64,000 nt of DNA. Source: Pseudomonadota bacterium (lineage in GTDB: Bacteria; Pseudomonadota; Alphaproteobacteria; Micropepsales; Micropepsaceae). This document shows positions 42,229 through 51,440 of this stretch, one piece after another. The notes under the pieces are model-generated. The model was not told where the DNA came from. It saw only the letters and a list, made by a program, of their open reading frames with translations, and made no database searches. The stretch's first letter is position 1, and every line of letters begins with the position of its first letter. The stretch lies in contig JACQDN010000045.1 of assembly GCA_016201105.1 (NCBI GenBank), positions 1-64,000 on the forward strand, written 5' to 3'. Made by a program: the position numbers and the translations under genes.

Positions 42229-43719
42229 GTGGTGGAGCGTTACGACGCGTGCGTTATCGGCGCGGGCGCGGATGGTTTGGCCGCCGCCATCATGCTCGCA
42301 CGCGCCAAGCTCAAAACGATTCTGATCGAGCGCAGCGAGCGCCCCGGGGGGCGGCTGCAAACGCGCGAATTCCATCCCGGCTTTCGCGCCTCGCCGTTCA
42401 TGGACGAAGTCGCGCCGATTCCCAACGAGATCTTCTGGTCTTTCGATCTGGCGCGGCAGGGCGCGATTCTCGCTTCATCATCTTCTTCCATCGCGTTATG
42501 GCCGGGCTCGCAGAGCGTGCTGCGGCTATCGCAGCAACCGCTCCTGCGCGACGCTGCGGTCCTCTCTCGCGAAGTGATCGAGCGGGTCGCCGATGACGCG
42601 CATCAGGCTCCTCCTCGCCGCAGCTTGTTCTCCCGCCCGCTGCCCCCGAGAACCTGGCCGGGCGAGGCGTGGGCGAATCACGCGCTCGCTGGTCTGCTCG
42701 CGGAGCAGGCGCGCGACGCCCTGGATGTCCCCCACTTGGCGGCGCTGGCGCTGACGGGCCGTGCCGCCGATCCATACCTCAGCGGCTCAGCGCTGCATCT
42801 TCTCGCGCCGGCTACCGGCGGATCGGGCATGCCCATCGGCGGACTTGGCTCGCTCGCCCATGCGCTCGCCCATGCCGCGGAAAGCGAAGGCGTCGCGTTC
42901 TCCTATGGGCTCGATGTCAGTGACCTGCGCCACAACAAAGACCGCGTCACCGGCGCTTGCCTCGCCGACGGTACCGAGATCGCCGCCCGCGCCGTGATCA
43001 CCACGCTCGACCTCAAGCGCAGCTTCCTGTCGCTGTTCAAATGGAATGAGCTGCCCGCGCCGGTGGCCAAGCGCGTGAGCGGTTTTCGCATGGCGGGCGG
43101 CACTGCGCGCCTGCTTCTGGCGCTTGAGCGGCCACCCGAACTGTCCGCTGCGAGGCTTGCGGGCGCCGAAATGGCGCGCGGATCCATCCATATCGCGCCG
43201 GACATGCGCGCCCAGGCCGATGCCTACGCGGCTTGGCGCGGCGGCACCGTCCCGGAGCGGCCGCCGATCTCGCTTCGCCTCGTCAGCGCCGTCGATCCAA
43301 GTCTGGCGCCCATCGGCCAGGCCACGATAACGGTCACACTCGGCTCTATTCCGTTTCGCCTCTTCGATGGCGGCTGGACCAAGGAGAAGCGCGATCAGCT
43401 TCAGTCGCGCGCGCTTGATCGGATCGAGGATGTGCTGCCGGGGATCAAGGCGCGTCTTCTCCACGTCGAGGTCATCGCGCCGCCCGACATCGAAGACGCT
43501 CTCGGCCTCACCGAGGGCGATCTCTGGGGCGGCGAGATCGCCGGCGACCAGATGCTGGGTCTGCGCCCCTGGAGCGATATGTCCGGCCCGCGCACGCCGA
43601 TGCGGGGCCTCTATCTCGCAGGCCCGTCATCGGCCCTCGGGCCGCTCGCGACTTGTGCCGCAGGCGTCGCGGCCGCGGGAGCCTTGATCGGCGATGCCAA
43701 AGCGGGCCGGCTCAAATGA
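42229..43719 (+). CDS. FAD-dependent oxidoreductase, phytoene-desaturase/PYROXD2-like (first of pair)
   Basis: 496-aa flavoprotein with an N-terminal dinucleotide-binding fold (DACVIGAGADGLAAAIMLAR, then RSERPGGRLQTREF). The C-terminal FAD-closing block is MRGLYLAGPSSALGPLATCAA. The middle is divergent from well-studied desaturases. It starts at GTG 42229 and heads a four-gene operon in which each gene overlaps the next by ATGA. The substrate is unknown; members oxidise C-C or C-N bonds. The adjacent paralogue suggests a heteromeric enzyme or two successive oxidations. Confidence 0.85.
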   Translation: MVERYDACVIGAGADGLAAAIMLARAKLKTILIERSERPGGRLQTREFHPGFRASPFMDEVAPIPNEIFWSFDLARQGAILASSSSSIALWPGSQSVLRLSQQPLLRDAAVLSREVIERVADDAHQAPPRRSLFSRPLPPRTWPGEAWANHALAGLLAEQARDALDVPHLAALALTGRAADPYLSGSALHLLAPATGGSGMPIGGLGSLAHALAHAAESEGVAFSYGLDVSDLRHNKDRVTGACLADGTEIAARAVITTLDLKRSFLSLFKWNELPAPVAKRVSGFRMAGGTARLLLALERPPELSAARLAGAEMARGSIHIAPDMRAQADAYAAWRGGTVPERPPISLRLVSAVDPSLAPIGQATITVTLGSIPFRLFDGGWTKEKRDQLQSRALDRIEDVLPGIKARLLHVEVIAPPDIEDALGLTEGDLWGGEIAGDQMLGLRPWSDMSGPRTPMRGLYLAGPSSALGPLATCAAGVAAAGALIGDAKAGRLK

Positions 43720-45191
43720 ACGCGGCTCCTAACGCACCTGGCGCTTTCGATGCGCTCATCATCGGCGCCGGCGTCAATGGACTCACCGCCGCGGCAAATC
43801 TCGCGCGCCACCGCAAGCGCGTGCTGGTGCTCGAAGCCCGCAACAAAATCGGTGGACGCTGCGAGACCGTGACGCTCGGGGACAGTTTCTCTGCGCCATC
43901 GGTCGCTCATCTTCTCTATGCACTGGACCCCTCGGTGGTGAGCGAGTTCAGGCTGACCCATCATGGCCTCAAATTCGCCGCGCGGGACGTTCCGCTCGTG
44001 GGTCTGCGCGCAGACGGCAAGCACCTTGTGCTCGGCCGCGACAGACACGCTGCCGTCCGCAGCATCGCCGCGCATTCGCAAGCCGACGCCGAAGCCTGGC
44101 CGAAGTTCCAGCGCGAGTTGTTCGAGCTTGGTCGCGTCATGCGGTCCCATTGGTGGGATGCATCGCCCTTCGAGCTGCCGCTGCCCGCGGCCATCAAGCA
44201 TCTGAAGGTCATTAGCCTCGCGGCGTGGCTCGATTCCTGGTTCGAATCCGATGCGCTCAAGGCGCTCCTGGCCTTCGACGCAAGCGAAGGCGGATGCTCG
44301 CCGCTCGACGCGGGCTCTGCCCCGGAGCTGGTCTGGCGCGCCTCGCAGGAGATGAGCGGGCGTCAGGGCGCGGTCGCGTTTGCTTCCGGCGGACCAGCCA
44401 CGCTTGCACAGGCCCTGTTCGAAGCGGCGCAAGCGGCTGGAGCGGAAGTCCGCACCGGCGCCAGGGTAGAGGCGCTGCTGGTCACCGAGGGAACAATATC
44501 CGGCGCAAGGCTTTCCTCCGGCGAAATCATCGCCGCGCCGCTCGTGCTCTCAAGTCTCAACCGCGGGGAAAGCTTGGCGCTCACGCCCCCCGGCGCCGGC
44601 GGCTTTGCCCACATGGCGCAAGCGAACTTGGCAAAACCGGCGGTTGCTTCGGCGCAGCTGCTGCTGGCGTTGGATCATCTGCCCCCGTTTGGCGGCGTCA
44701 CGGTTCCGCTGAACGCCCGCTTTGTCGCGGCGGAACGACTCGAGACATTCATTGCCGCGCACGCTTCGGCGCGCGCGGGAAAGATTGCGGACGAATTGCC
44801 ATTCGAATTCATCGCGCCCAGCGCCTTCGACGCGGCGCTCGCTCCGGTCGGCCAGCACGTCGTTTCGGTGCTGATCCGGCCGCTGCCGGTGGAAGGATGC
44901 GAAAACCGCCGCGAAGAATTGCTGTCTAAAATCGTCGCAACACTCGATCGCTTTGCTTTCGGTCTCTCCAAACACATTGTACATAAAGAGCTGTTGACCC
45001 CGGAAAATATCGCGGAACGATACGGATCGCCGAGCGGACCCGGTCATGTGTTGCGTAGTTGGGATTTGCGCGTGCGGACATCCATTCCCGGCTTGATGCT
45101 GTGCGGCGCCGATGCGGAACCTATAGGTGCGGTATCGGGGCGCGTAGGCCGCGTCGCGGCCGCTTTTGCGCTTGCGGAGGTTCCGCGATGA
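43716..45191 (+). CDS. FAD-dependent oxidoreductase, PYROXD2-like (second of pair)
   Basis: 491-aa flavoprotein from the ATG at 43716, which overlaps the previous stop. FAD-binding blocks are DALIIGAGVNGLTAAANLAR and EARNKIGGRCET; the closing block is IPGLMLCGADAEPIGAVSGR. The N-terminal half matches the PYROXD2 pattern better than its neighbour does (FSAPSVAHLLYALDPSVVSE, then FRLTHHGLKF). The late ELLTPENIAERYG block is also typical, but the usual HGE motif after it is absent. It is probably a partner of the upstream flavoprotein. Confidence 0.85.
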   Translation: MNAAPNAPGAFDALIIGAGVNGLTAAANLARHRKRVLVLEARNKIGGRCETVTLGDSFSAPSVAHLLYALDPSVVSEFRLTHHGLKFAARDVPLVGLRADGKHLVLGRDRHAAVRSIAAHSQADAEAWPKFQRELFELGRVMRSHWWDASPFELPLPAAIKHLKVISLAAWLDSWFESDALKALLAFDASEGGCSPLDAGSAPELVWRASQEMSGRQGAVAFASGGPATLAQALFEAAQAAGAEVRTGARVEALLVTEGTISGARLSSGEIIAAPLVLSSLNRGESLALTPPGAGGFAHMAQANLAKPAVASAQLLLALDHLPPFGGVTVPLNARFVAAERLETFIAAHASARAGKIADELPFEFIAPSAFDAALAPVGQHVVSVLIRPLPVEGCENRREELLSKIVATLDRFAFGLSKHIVHKELLTPENIAERYGSPSGPGHVLRSWDLRVRTSIPGLMLCGADAEPIGAVSGRVGRVAAAFALAEVPR

Positions 45192-46327
45192 TCGAGCGCA
45201 AGCCTTTCGTAAACGCGACCCCGTTCCATGCCCGCACGGCGGGTGCCAACCCGGACAATTCATGGATCAATCGTAACGGCTTCACGCTGTCGGCGCATTT
45301 TGGCGATGTGAACGCCGAAGCGCTTTGTGCGCGAACGCGCGTCGCTGTTTCAGACATTTCCTGGCGTTGGCGCGCCATGTTGGAAGGTCCCCAAGCCGGC
45401 GAATTCCTTTCGCGCCTGGCCACGCGCGACGTCGCCAAGCTTGCGCCCGGCGAGGCCCAAAAGGCCTTATGGCTCAACGACGGCGGCGCCGTGCGCGGCG
45501 CGGGAGTCTTCGCGCGCTATGGGCGGGAGTCCTTTCTGCTGATTGCCGCTGCAAAGGATGAAGACTGGATCGCCGCCGCCGCTCGGTCCTTCGACGTCGC
45601 CCTGCGCGACTGTTCTCTTGCCGAAGGCGGGCTTGCCGTAACCGGTCCTTACGCAAAGCGCACGCTGCTTGCCGCGGGTCTTGAGGTCGAACTCGAGCCG
45701 CTGGCGTTCCGGAAGCTTTTCTGGCGCGGCCTCGACGTGACGGTGTCGCGCTGGGGCGAGCAGAATGGCTATGAAATCTGGTGTGCGGCGGATGACGGCA
45801 TCATCGTTTGGGATCGCCTGATGGCGGCCGGAGCGCCGTTCGGGATCGAGGCCGCGGGGCTGACTGCGATGGACGTGCTGGACATCGAAGCCGGCGTGGC
45901 GCGTCCGGGTCGCGATTACGACACCGCTTCGGACGGCTTCGCACCGTCGCCCACGCCGCGTTCGCTGAAGCTCGAACGGCTCATCGAGGAAGAGCACAAA
46001 ATCTTCAATGGCCGCGCGGCGTGGCTTGCCGGCCGCGATAGCGAAACCAAGACCATTGCCGGCATTGAAATCGATTCCGAAACGCCGGCGCCTTTCACCC
46101 CGCTGACGCGGAACGGCGACGACGTGGGCCGCACGCTGAGCGCTTGCTATTCGCCGGTTCTGCGCCGCGCCATTGCGCTTGCCCAGCTCGAAACCGCCGC
46201 GGCCGAACCGGGGACGGTTCTTTCGCTGACGCTGCCCCCAAGCCGCGACGTTCCGGAATTGCGCACGGTGTCGGCGCGCGTCGTGACCTTGCCATTCGCC
46301 CCGGCTCCTGATCCCATCGCGGCATGA
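45188..46327 (+). CDS. GcvT-like aminomethyltransferase / folate-binding protein
   Basis: 379-aa protein of the glycine-cleavage T/sarcosine-dehydrogenase superfamily. Recognisable parts are the RVAVSDISWRWRAMLEGPQA opening, ALWLNDGGAVRGAGVFARYG, RWGEQNGYEIWCAADD and the C-terminal GTVLSLTLPPSRDVPELRTV. In this family the fold binds tetrahydrofolate and accepts one-carbon units released by flavin-dependent demethylation. Its coupling to two flavoprotein genes therefore suggests oxidative demethylation of an N-methyl compound. It is not likely to be the housekeeping GcvT, because no gcvH or gcvP is nearby. Confidence 0.85.
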   Translation: MIERKPFVNATPFHARTAGANPDNSWINRNGFTLSAHFGDVNAEALCARTRVAVSDISWRWRAMLEGPQAGEFLSRLATRDVAKLAPGEAQKALWLNDGGAVRGAGVFARYGRESFLLIAAAKDEDWIAAAARSFDVALRDCSLAEGGLAVTGPYAKRTLLAAGLEVELEPLAFRKLFWRGLDVTVSRWGEQNGYEIWCAADDGIIVWDRLMAAGAPFGIEAAGLTAMDVLDIEAGVARPGRDYDTASDGFAPSPTPRSLKLERLIEEEHKIFNGRAAWLAGRDSETKTIAGIEIDSETPAPFTPLTRNGDDVGRTLSACYSPVLRRAIALAQLETAAAEPGTVLSLTLPPSRDVPELRTVSARVVTLPFAPAPDPIAA

Positions 46328-46590
46328 AACATGCCGGTTCCGCGGCGCTGGATCGTCTGGAGCCGCTGCTTGAGAAACTGAGAGCCCACGCGGCGCTCAA
46401 GGAAAAATCCCGCGGCGCGTTCTATCGCGGCGGCAAAGCCTTTCTGCATTTTCACGAGCATGGCGAGGAATTCTTCGCCGATGTCCGCTTGCGCGACGAT
46501 TTCGAACGCTTCTGCGCCACATCGGCGGCCGACCGTTCAACGCTTCTGAAAAAGATCGCTGCTGCCCTCGGCGACGGCGCAAAGAAGTGA
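46324..46590 (+). CDS. Small conserved protein, last gene of the flavoprotein operon
   Basis: 88-aa soluble protein, ATG overlapping the GcvT-like stop. The segment LKEKSRGAFYRGGKAFLHFH followed by EHGEEFFADVRL and DFERF resembles short conserved proteins of unknown function that share the KxxxFYRxxxAFLHFHE signature. It may be a dedicated subunit or assembly factor of the oxidoreductase set. The coupling argues it is needed in stoichiometric amounts with the operon. Confidence 0.75.
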   Translation: MKHAGSAALDRLEPLLEKLRAHAALKEKSRGAFYRGGKAFLHFHEHGEEFFADVRLRDDFERFCATSAADRSTLLKKIAAALGDGAKK

Positions 46591-46644
46591 TCGGCGCGAT
46601 TGTGGAATCCGTTGCGGTGTGACACTGGCGGAAACGAAAGTAAT

Positions 46645-47757
46645 TCATAACCCTGCGCGAATTTCTGTCCACGCGTTGATGATTTGATCCTTGTTTTTCA
46701 AGTGCTGCTGAAACGTTCCGCTCTTGAGGAAGGTTTCGACGTCGCGCGCGAGGCCGAGTTCTTCGAACGTCGCATTCGGAACCTTCTGCAATGCTGCTTC
46801 ATTCGAGGGTTCATCTCCGATCTTGCTGATCGTATACGTCGCCGCGCCGTCGCTCAGAGATGAATCGATCAGCGCCAGCGCCTTGGCCTCGTTTGCGGGA
46901 TCTTTGTGCATCACCAGTCCGCAGACATAAGTGAACATGCCGCCCGGCGGGTTCATGTAAGCCACCTTCCTGCCTTCGCGGTGCAGCGTCGCGTAGGTGA
47001 TACGCCACGTCATCGCGGCGACCAGTTCGCCGGAAGCCAACCCTTGTGCTAGCGCGGTGTCGTCGCTCGACACGAAGCGTGTCTGCTTCACCACGTCTCG
47101 CAGCTTGGCCTGAATTTTGTTCCATTGATCCGGCGTCATCGTATAGGCGTTGATGCCCATCATTTTGGCGATGAACGGCACCGTGTCGTCCACGCCTTCC
47201 ATCACCGAGACGCGTCCTCTGTATTTGGGATCGAAGAGAATATTCCAGCTCGGCTTCTTGACGTATTCGGGCGCGAGGTCCGTGCGGAAGGTGATCGAGG
47301 TGTTGCCCCAGTAGTGCGGCACGAACCACACTTTGTTGGGACCGGCGCTGAGGCCCGGCAGAGCACGCAGCGTCGGGGAAAGCTTGTTCCAGTTCTTCAG
47401 CTTGGTGATGTCGATCGGCTGCAGCAATCCCGCATCCTTCCAGCGGGGGAATTCGTAGTAGCAGGGGCCCATCACGTCGGGCTTGTAACCCGCGCGCATG
47501 GTCGCGAAGGCTTCGTCCTCGTCGGCGAAGATCTTGATGTTGGGCGTTTCCTTGAATTGCGCCTTGTAGTCGGCCAGGAACGGAGGATCCATGTAGTCCT
47601 CCCATTGAAACAGCGTCACCGCGCCGTTTGCCGCCATCGCCCGGTCCGCGTGCGGCGTCAATACGATCGCGGCGGCGCCCAGGGCAATCGCCGCCAAGGC
47701 CAAACCCCGTCTCAGCAGCATCATTCGCTTCACTTGCCTTCGGAAAAACCCCAGCAT
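46645..47757 (-). CDS. Polyamine-binding periplasmic protein, PotD/PotF-like
   Basis: 370-aa exported solute-binding protein, starting at MLGFFRRQVKRMMLLRRGLA after GAGGGAAC; the N-terminal helix (LALAAIALGAAAIVL) is the signal. The mature part begins AVTLFQWEDYMDPPFLADYK and has PHYWGNTSITFRTDL and EGVDDTVPFIAKMMGI blocks typical of PotD/PotF. It should deliver putrescine or spermidine to the PotABC-like transporter at 36741..39561. It is divergent from the PuuA-like gene and convergent to the flavoprotein operon. Confidence 0.88.
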   Translation of the reverse strand: MLGFFRRQVKRMMLLRRGLALAAIALGAAAIVLTPHADRAMAANGAVTLFQWEDYMDPPFLADYKAQFKETPNIKIFADEDEAFATMRAGYKPDVMGPCYYEFPRWKDAGLLQPIDITKLKNWNKLSPTLRALPGLSAGPNKVWFVPHYWGNTSITFRTDLAPEYVKKPSWNILFDPKYRGRVSVMEGVDDTVPFIAKMMGINAYTMTPDQWNKIQAKLRDVVKQTRFVSSDDTALAQGLASGELVAAMTWRITYATLHREGRKVAYMNPPGGMFTYVCGLVMHKDPANEAKALALIDSSLSDGAATYTISKIGDEPSNEAALQKVPNATFEELGLARDVETFLKSGTFQQHLKNKDQIINAWTEIRAGL

Positions 47758-47943
47758 GTTCCCTCGCAAAGGACGGGGATCGGTGCCGATTGATCCCAAT
47801 GCCTTTACACTCGGTTCAAGGTCTTAACGGTAAGGTTTAGAGGGCCGAACCGCAATCTTCGGTCGAAAACTGCTGTGACTTCCGTGCTTCGAGCCGTCCT
47901 CGTAAGATGGCTGCTCAAGCTTTGAGCAGAATTGAGACGTTTT

Positions 47944-49344
47944 ATGAATCAACAAACGGCCGCGCCCACTTTCTTGCGTCCCGCCTTTGTCGCGGCGGCA
48001 AAGCAGGAATTCGACGCGCTCGTGAAAGCGTGTCCCGATCTTCAATATGTCGATGCGGTGCTCGCCGACGTGCTGGGCGTGCTGCGCGGCAAGCGTCTGC
48101 CGATCGCCGAAGCCGGAAAGATTTTCGATTCCGGTATGCAGATTCCCCATTCGCTCTATCTCATGGATGCGAAAGGGGAGATGACCAATCCTTTTGGCAA
48201 GGGCTTCGGCGATGGCGATCCGGACGGAACGGCGTGGCCGATCCCCGGAACGCTGACGCCCGTGTGGGGTGAGGGTGCGGCGCGTGTGCAAATCCTCATG
48301 ACGTTGCGCGACGAGAATGGCCATCCCAATCCCGCTGAACCGCGCGCTGCGCTGGAGCGCGTGCTGGAGCGCTTTGCCGAATGGAAGCTGACGCCGGTTG
48401 TTGCGCTCGAACTCGAATTCTATCTGATCGATCCCGAGCGCACGGCCGAAGGTGCGCCGCAGCCGCCGCTCTGCCCGCGTAGCGGCAAGCGCGAGCGCGC
48501 CGTCTCCGTCTACGGCATCGACGATCTCGACCGCTACAAAGGATTCCTCTCCGCGCTTAACGAGGCGGCCAAAACGCAGAACGTGCCCGTCAACGCGACG
48601 AGCAAGGAGTACGCACCCGGACAGTTCGAAGCGAATTTGCGCCATCAAGCCGACGCACGCGTCGCGGCGGATCATGCCGTTCTTTTGAAACAGATCGTGA
48701 AGGCCGCCGCCCGAGCCAACGGCTTCGAAGCGACGTTTATGGCAAAGCCTTACGGCGCGCGCGCCGGCAGCGGCTTGCACATCCATATGAGCCTGCTTGA
48801 TGCACAGGGCCGCAACGTCTTCGACAACGGCTCGCCCGAAGGCTCCGACGTTTTGCTCCATGTCATCGGCGGGCTTCAAGCGTTGATGCCGGACTCCATG
48901 GCGCTGTTCGCGCCGAGCGTGAATTCCTACCGCCGCTTTCAGCCGGACATGTTCGCGCCGGTCAATCGCCGCTGGGGCGTTAACAATCGCTCCGCGGGTC
49001 TGCGCGTGCCGGTCGGCCCCGGCGAAGCGCGCCGCGTCGAACATCGCGTCTCGGGCGCCGACGCCAATCCCTATTACGCGCTCGCCGCGGTTCTGGCCGG
49101 TGCGCATCACGGTCTTGCGAACAAGGTCGATCCGGGTGCGCCCGCGCAAGGAAACGTGTCGCGCGAGCCCGATCTGGCGCTGCCTTTCTCGATTCAGGAC
49201 GCGCTCGCCAAACTCGATCAGAGCAAGCTACTCGCCGGCTATATCGGAGCCGACACGCTCAAGCTCTACGGCGAAACCAAGCGCATCGAAGCCCAGCGCC
49301 TCGCACGCATCATCAGCGCCGCCGAGCACGATTGGTATTTGTAA
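47944..49344 (+). CDS. puuA: Glutamine-synthetase-family enzyme, PuuA-like (gamma-glutamylpolyamine synthetase)
   Basis: 466-aa ATP-dependent ligase. The N-terminal VDAVLADVLGVLRGKRLPI, the metal-binding ALELEFYLIDPE, the GSGLHIHMSLLD ammonia/nucleotide site and the HRVSGADANPYYALAAVLAG block identify the GS catalytic fold. The N-terminal region and the neighbouring polyamine genes favour PuuA, which glutamylates putrescine or spermine before breakdown, over a true glutamine synthetase. The start at 47944 was preferred over the ORF start four codons upstream. It is divergent from the binding-protein gene, with about 186 bases between. Confidence 0.85.
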   Translation: MNQQTAAPTFLRPAFVAAAKQEFDALVKACPDLQYVDAVLADVLGVLRGKRLPIAEAGKIFDSGMQIPHSLYLMDAKGEMTNPFGKGFGDGDPDGTAWPIPGTLTPVWGEGAARVQILMTLRDENGHPNPAEPRAALERVLERFAEWKLTPVVALELEFYLIDPERTAEGAPQPPLCPRSGKRERAVSVYGIDDLDRYKGFLSALNEAAKTQNVPVNATSKEYAPGQFEANLRHQADARVAADHAVLLKQIVKAAARANGFEATFMAKPYGARAGSGLHIHMSLLDAQGRNVFDNGSPEGSDVLLHVIGGLQALMPDSMALFAPSVNSYRRFQPDMFAPVNRRWGVNNRSAGLRVPVGPGEARRVEHRVSGADANPYYALAAVLAGAHHGLANKVDPGAPAQGNVSREPDLALPFSIQDALAKLDQSKLLAGYIGADTLKLYGETKRIEAQRLARIISAAEHDWYL

Positions 49345-49348
49345 CTCT

Positions 49349-49492
49349 TAATTACCTCTCCCTTGTGGAGAGGTCGAAAAATCCGAAGGATTTTTCGCGT
49401 GAGGGGTAAGAATAGAGCTCAATGGTGAGGCTTCCCCTCACCCGAAATTTGCGTTCCGCAAATTTCGACCTCCCCACAAGGGAGAGGTGATG
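49349..49492. repeat. Palindromic repeat pair between puuA and the kinase gene
   Basis: Left arm TTACCTCTCCCTTGTGGAGA then GGTCGAAAAATCCGAAGGAT; right arm AAATTTCGACCTCCCCACAA then GGGAGAGGTGAT. Same family as 36584..36738. It fills a gap between convergent genes. Confidence 0.8.
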
Positions 49493-49499
49493 AGGTGCT

Positions 49500-51161
49500 C
49501 TACGCCTTCGGCAAGCGCAGTTCCGCCGATGTGCCTTCGCCGTGGACGCCGTCGAGTTTGAGCGCGCCGCCCATGCGCCGCGCCAGGGCCATCGAAACCG
49601 CCAATCCCATGCCGGTACCGGTGGTGGCGCCCGGCCGGTTGAAATGGGCGAAAGCTTCGCCGGCGCGCTTTACTTCGTCGGTCGCAAAACCGTAACCGCT
49701 GTCGCGCACGGTGGCGACGATCGCGCCTTCCTCGCTGCGCACCTGCACGCGCACGCTGCCCCCTTCCGGGGTGTATTGCAGCGCATTGGCCAGCAGGTTG
49801 GTCAGAATACGTTTGACGGCTTGCCGGTCTGCCACGGCCTTCGCGCTGTCCGGCAATGAAACCGTCAGTTTCAATCGCCGCGTAAAAGCTCCGCCGGCCA
49901 ATTCGTCGATGGTTTCACGGGCAACGGCCGCGACATCGATGGTTTCGATCACGAGGGGATGCTTGCCGGCTTCCAGATTGGCGAAATCGAGAATGTCGCC
50001 GATCTTGCTGTGCAGATGGCGGCCGGCCGAATTGATGTCGCGGGCATATTCCACATATTTGGGATGACCCGGTGTGCCGAAAATTCCCTGCTCGATGATT
50101 TCCGAAAATCCGATGATGGCGTTGAGCGGCGTGCGCAATTCGTGGCTCATATGAGCGATGAATTCCGCCTTGGAACGATCGGCTTCGATGGCGCGGCGCT
50201 CCGCATCGGCCAAGCGGATCAACAGCCGCGCATCGGACGGATTGGTCGCGCGCAAGGTTCGCATCGCTTCGGATGTCCGCGCCCGGCGCTCGAACTCGCG
50301 CACGAACACGACCGCCAACCCCGCCCCCGCCAGCGCCGGACCCAGGATGAAGAAGAGATAGAGCGGCAGCGATCCGTACCAGGCGTCCAGCGCCTCCCCG
50401 GCCGCCATCGAAGAACCAACCGTGATAGGCCAGCCCGGAGCTGCGGCGAGCGACACAAGGCGGTTGCCGCTATCGAGTTCCAGCAGACGCGTTTCCTGCC
50501 GGCCCGTGCCCAGAGCGAGCATCGCGGAAGGCGGCACCTCTGCCCAGGCCTTGCCGATGACCAGCAGTGCGCCATCGCTCGTCGCGACGACGGCGTTCTC
50601 CATGCTTTCGCGCGGCAGAAGGGCGGCGGCATCAAGCTGCACTGCGACGATATGCTGTCCGGCGCGGAAGAGGATGGCGAAGGTCTGCCCATCGCTGGAC
50701 GGGGCAACAACGCGCCCGTTATGGGCCGCGTCGAACCCGGCGGCGGAAAGCGGCAGCAGACCCTTTGGCGCGCTCTTCAATTCGGAGACCGGGTTGCCGT
50801 TCAAATCGAGCAGCACCAGATTGCGCAACGCGGGACCGCCGGCTTCCGAAAGCGCGGCGGAGGTTTCCGCCGTCGCCGAAGAATTGGCGAAGGCGGTGCC
50901 GATGGCCGCGTAGCGGTCCAGAACGGTAGAAAGATCGGTCGCAATTTCTCGCGAACGGATGGACGTAAAATGCGCGGCTTGATCGAGTGCATGCGTCCGG
51001 TCGAGCCGCATTTGGATGAGAGCCGCGGACGCGAAGCTCCCCGCGATCAACAGAACCGCGAGCGCAACCGTGAGGCGAATTCTGCGCGCGGCCGCCGCGA
51101 AAGCGCGCGAGATGGTCCATCTCACGGCTTCGAACGGATGAAGGACGGTCGCCTGCGCCAT
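49500..51161 (-). CDS. Membrane sensor histidine kinase, PleC/DivJ-like catalytic core
   Basis: 553-aa kinase. Helices at about residues 29-50 and 264-287 enclose a periplasmic domain of about 210 residues with a Cache-like look. The catalytic core carries FIAHMSHELRTPLNAIIGFS (phospho-His340), an N box (NLLANALQYTPEGG) and G boxes (DSGYGFATDE; GTGMGLAVS). The H-box context is that of the PleC/DivJ/PdhS group, which acts in alphaproteobacterial cell-cycle signalling. No response regulator is adjacent, which is also usual for that group. The assignment to a specific pathway is inference. Confidence 0.88.
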   Translation of the reverse strand: MAQATVLHPFEAVRWTISRAFAAAARRIRLTVALAVLLIAGSFASAALIQMRLDRTHALDQAAHFTSIRSREIATDLSTVLDRYAAIGTAFANSSATAETSAALSEAGGPALRNLVLLDLNGNPVSELKSAPKGLLPLSAAGFDAAHNGRVVAPSSDGQTFAILFRAGQHIVAVQLDAAALLPRESMENAVVATSDGALLVIGKAWAEVPPSAMLALGTGRQETRLLELDSGNRLVSLAAAPGWPITVGSSMAAGEALDAWYGSLPLYLFFILGPALAGAGLAVVFVREFERRARTSEAMRTLRATNPSDARLLIRLADAERRAIEADRSKAEFIAHMSHELRTPLNAIIGFSEIIEQGIFGTPGHPKYVEYARDINSAGRHLHSKIGDILDFANLEAGKHPLVIETIDVAAVARETIDELAGGAFTRRLKLTVSLPDSAKAVADRQAVKRILTNLLANALQYTPEGGSVRVQVRSEEGAIVATVRDSGYGFATDEVKRAGEAFAHFNRPGATTGTGMGLAVSMALARRMGGALKLDGVHGEGTSAELRLPKA

Positions 51162-51242
51162 GAAAGCGGGCTTCCCCGCCGCCTCAACTGATTCGTGTCT
51201 TAACGATCATACGATTCGGCGAGTCGGGGGCTAGCGCGTAAT

Positions 51243-51430
51243 TCGACCCTCCCCTTGAGGGAGGGTCGAAAAATTTCAGCGAAGGGAAAATTTTTCGGGG
51301 AGGGGTCGTGCCGTGCTCCTCAAGAACCGGCACGACTTGGACGCCGCGGCCTGACCCCTCCCCGAAATCTTCGCTCACTTCGTTCGCAAAGATTTCGACC
51401 CTCCCTCAAGGGCCCTCAAGGGGAGGGTAA
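51243..51430. repeat. Nested palindromic repeat upstream of the kinase gene
   Basis: Outer arms GACCCTCCCCTTGAGGGAGG and, at the right, CCCTCAAGGGGAGGGT, with a partial tandem CAAGGGCCCTCAAGGGG. Inner arms are CGGGGAGGGGTCGTGCCGTG and GACCCCTCCCCGAAATCTTC. It lies between the kinase start and the pepN stop, both on the minus strand. Related to 19076..19215. Confidence 0.75.
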
Positions 51431-51440
51431 AGAATTCGCC

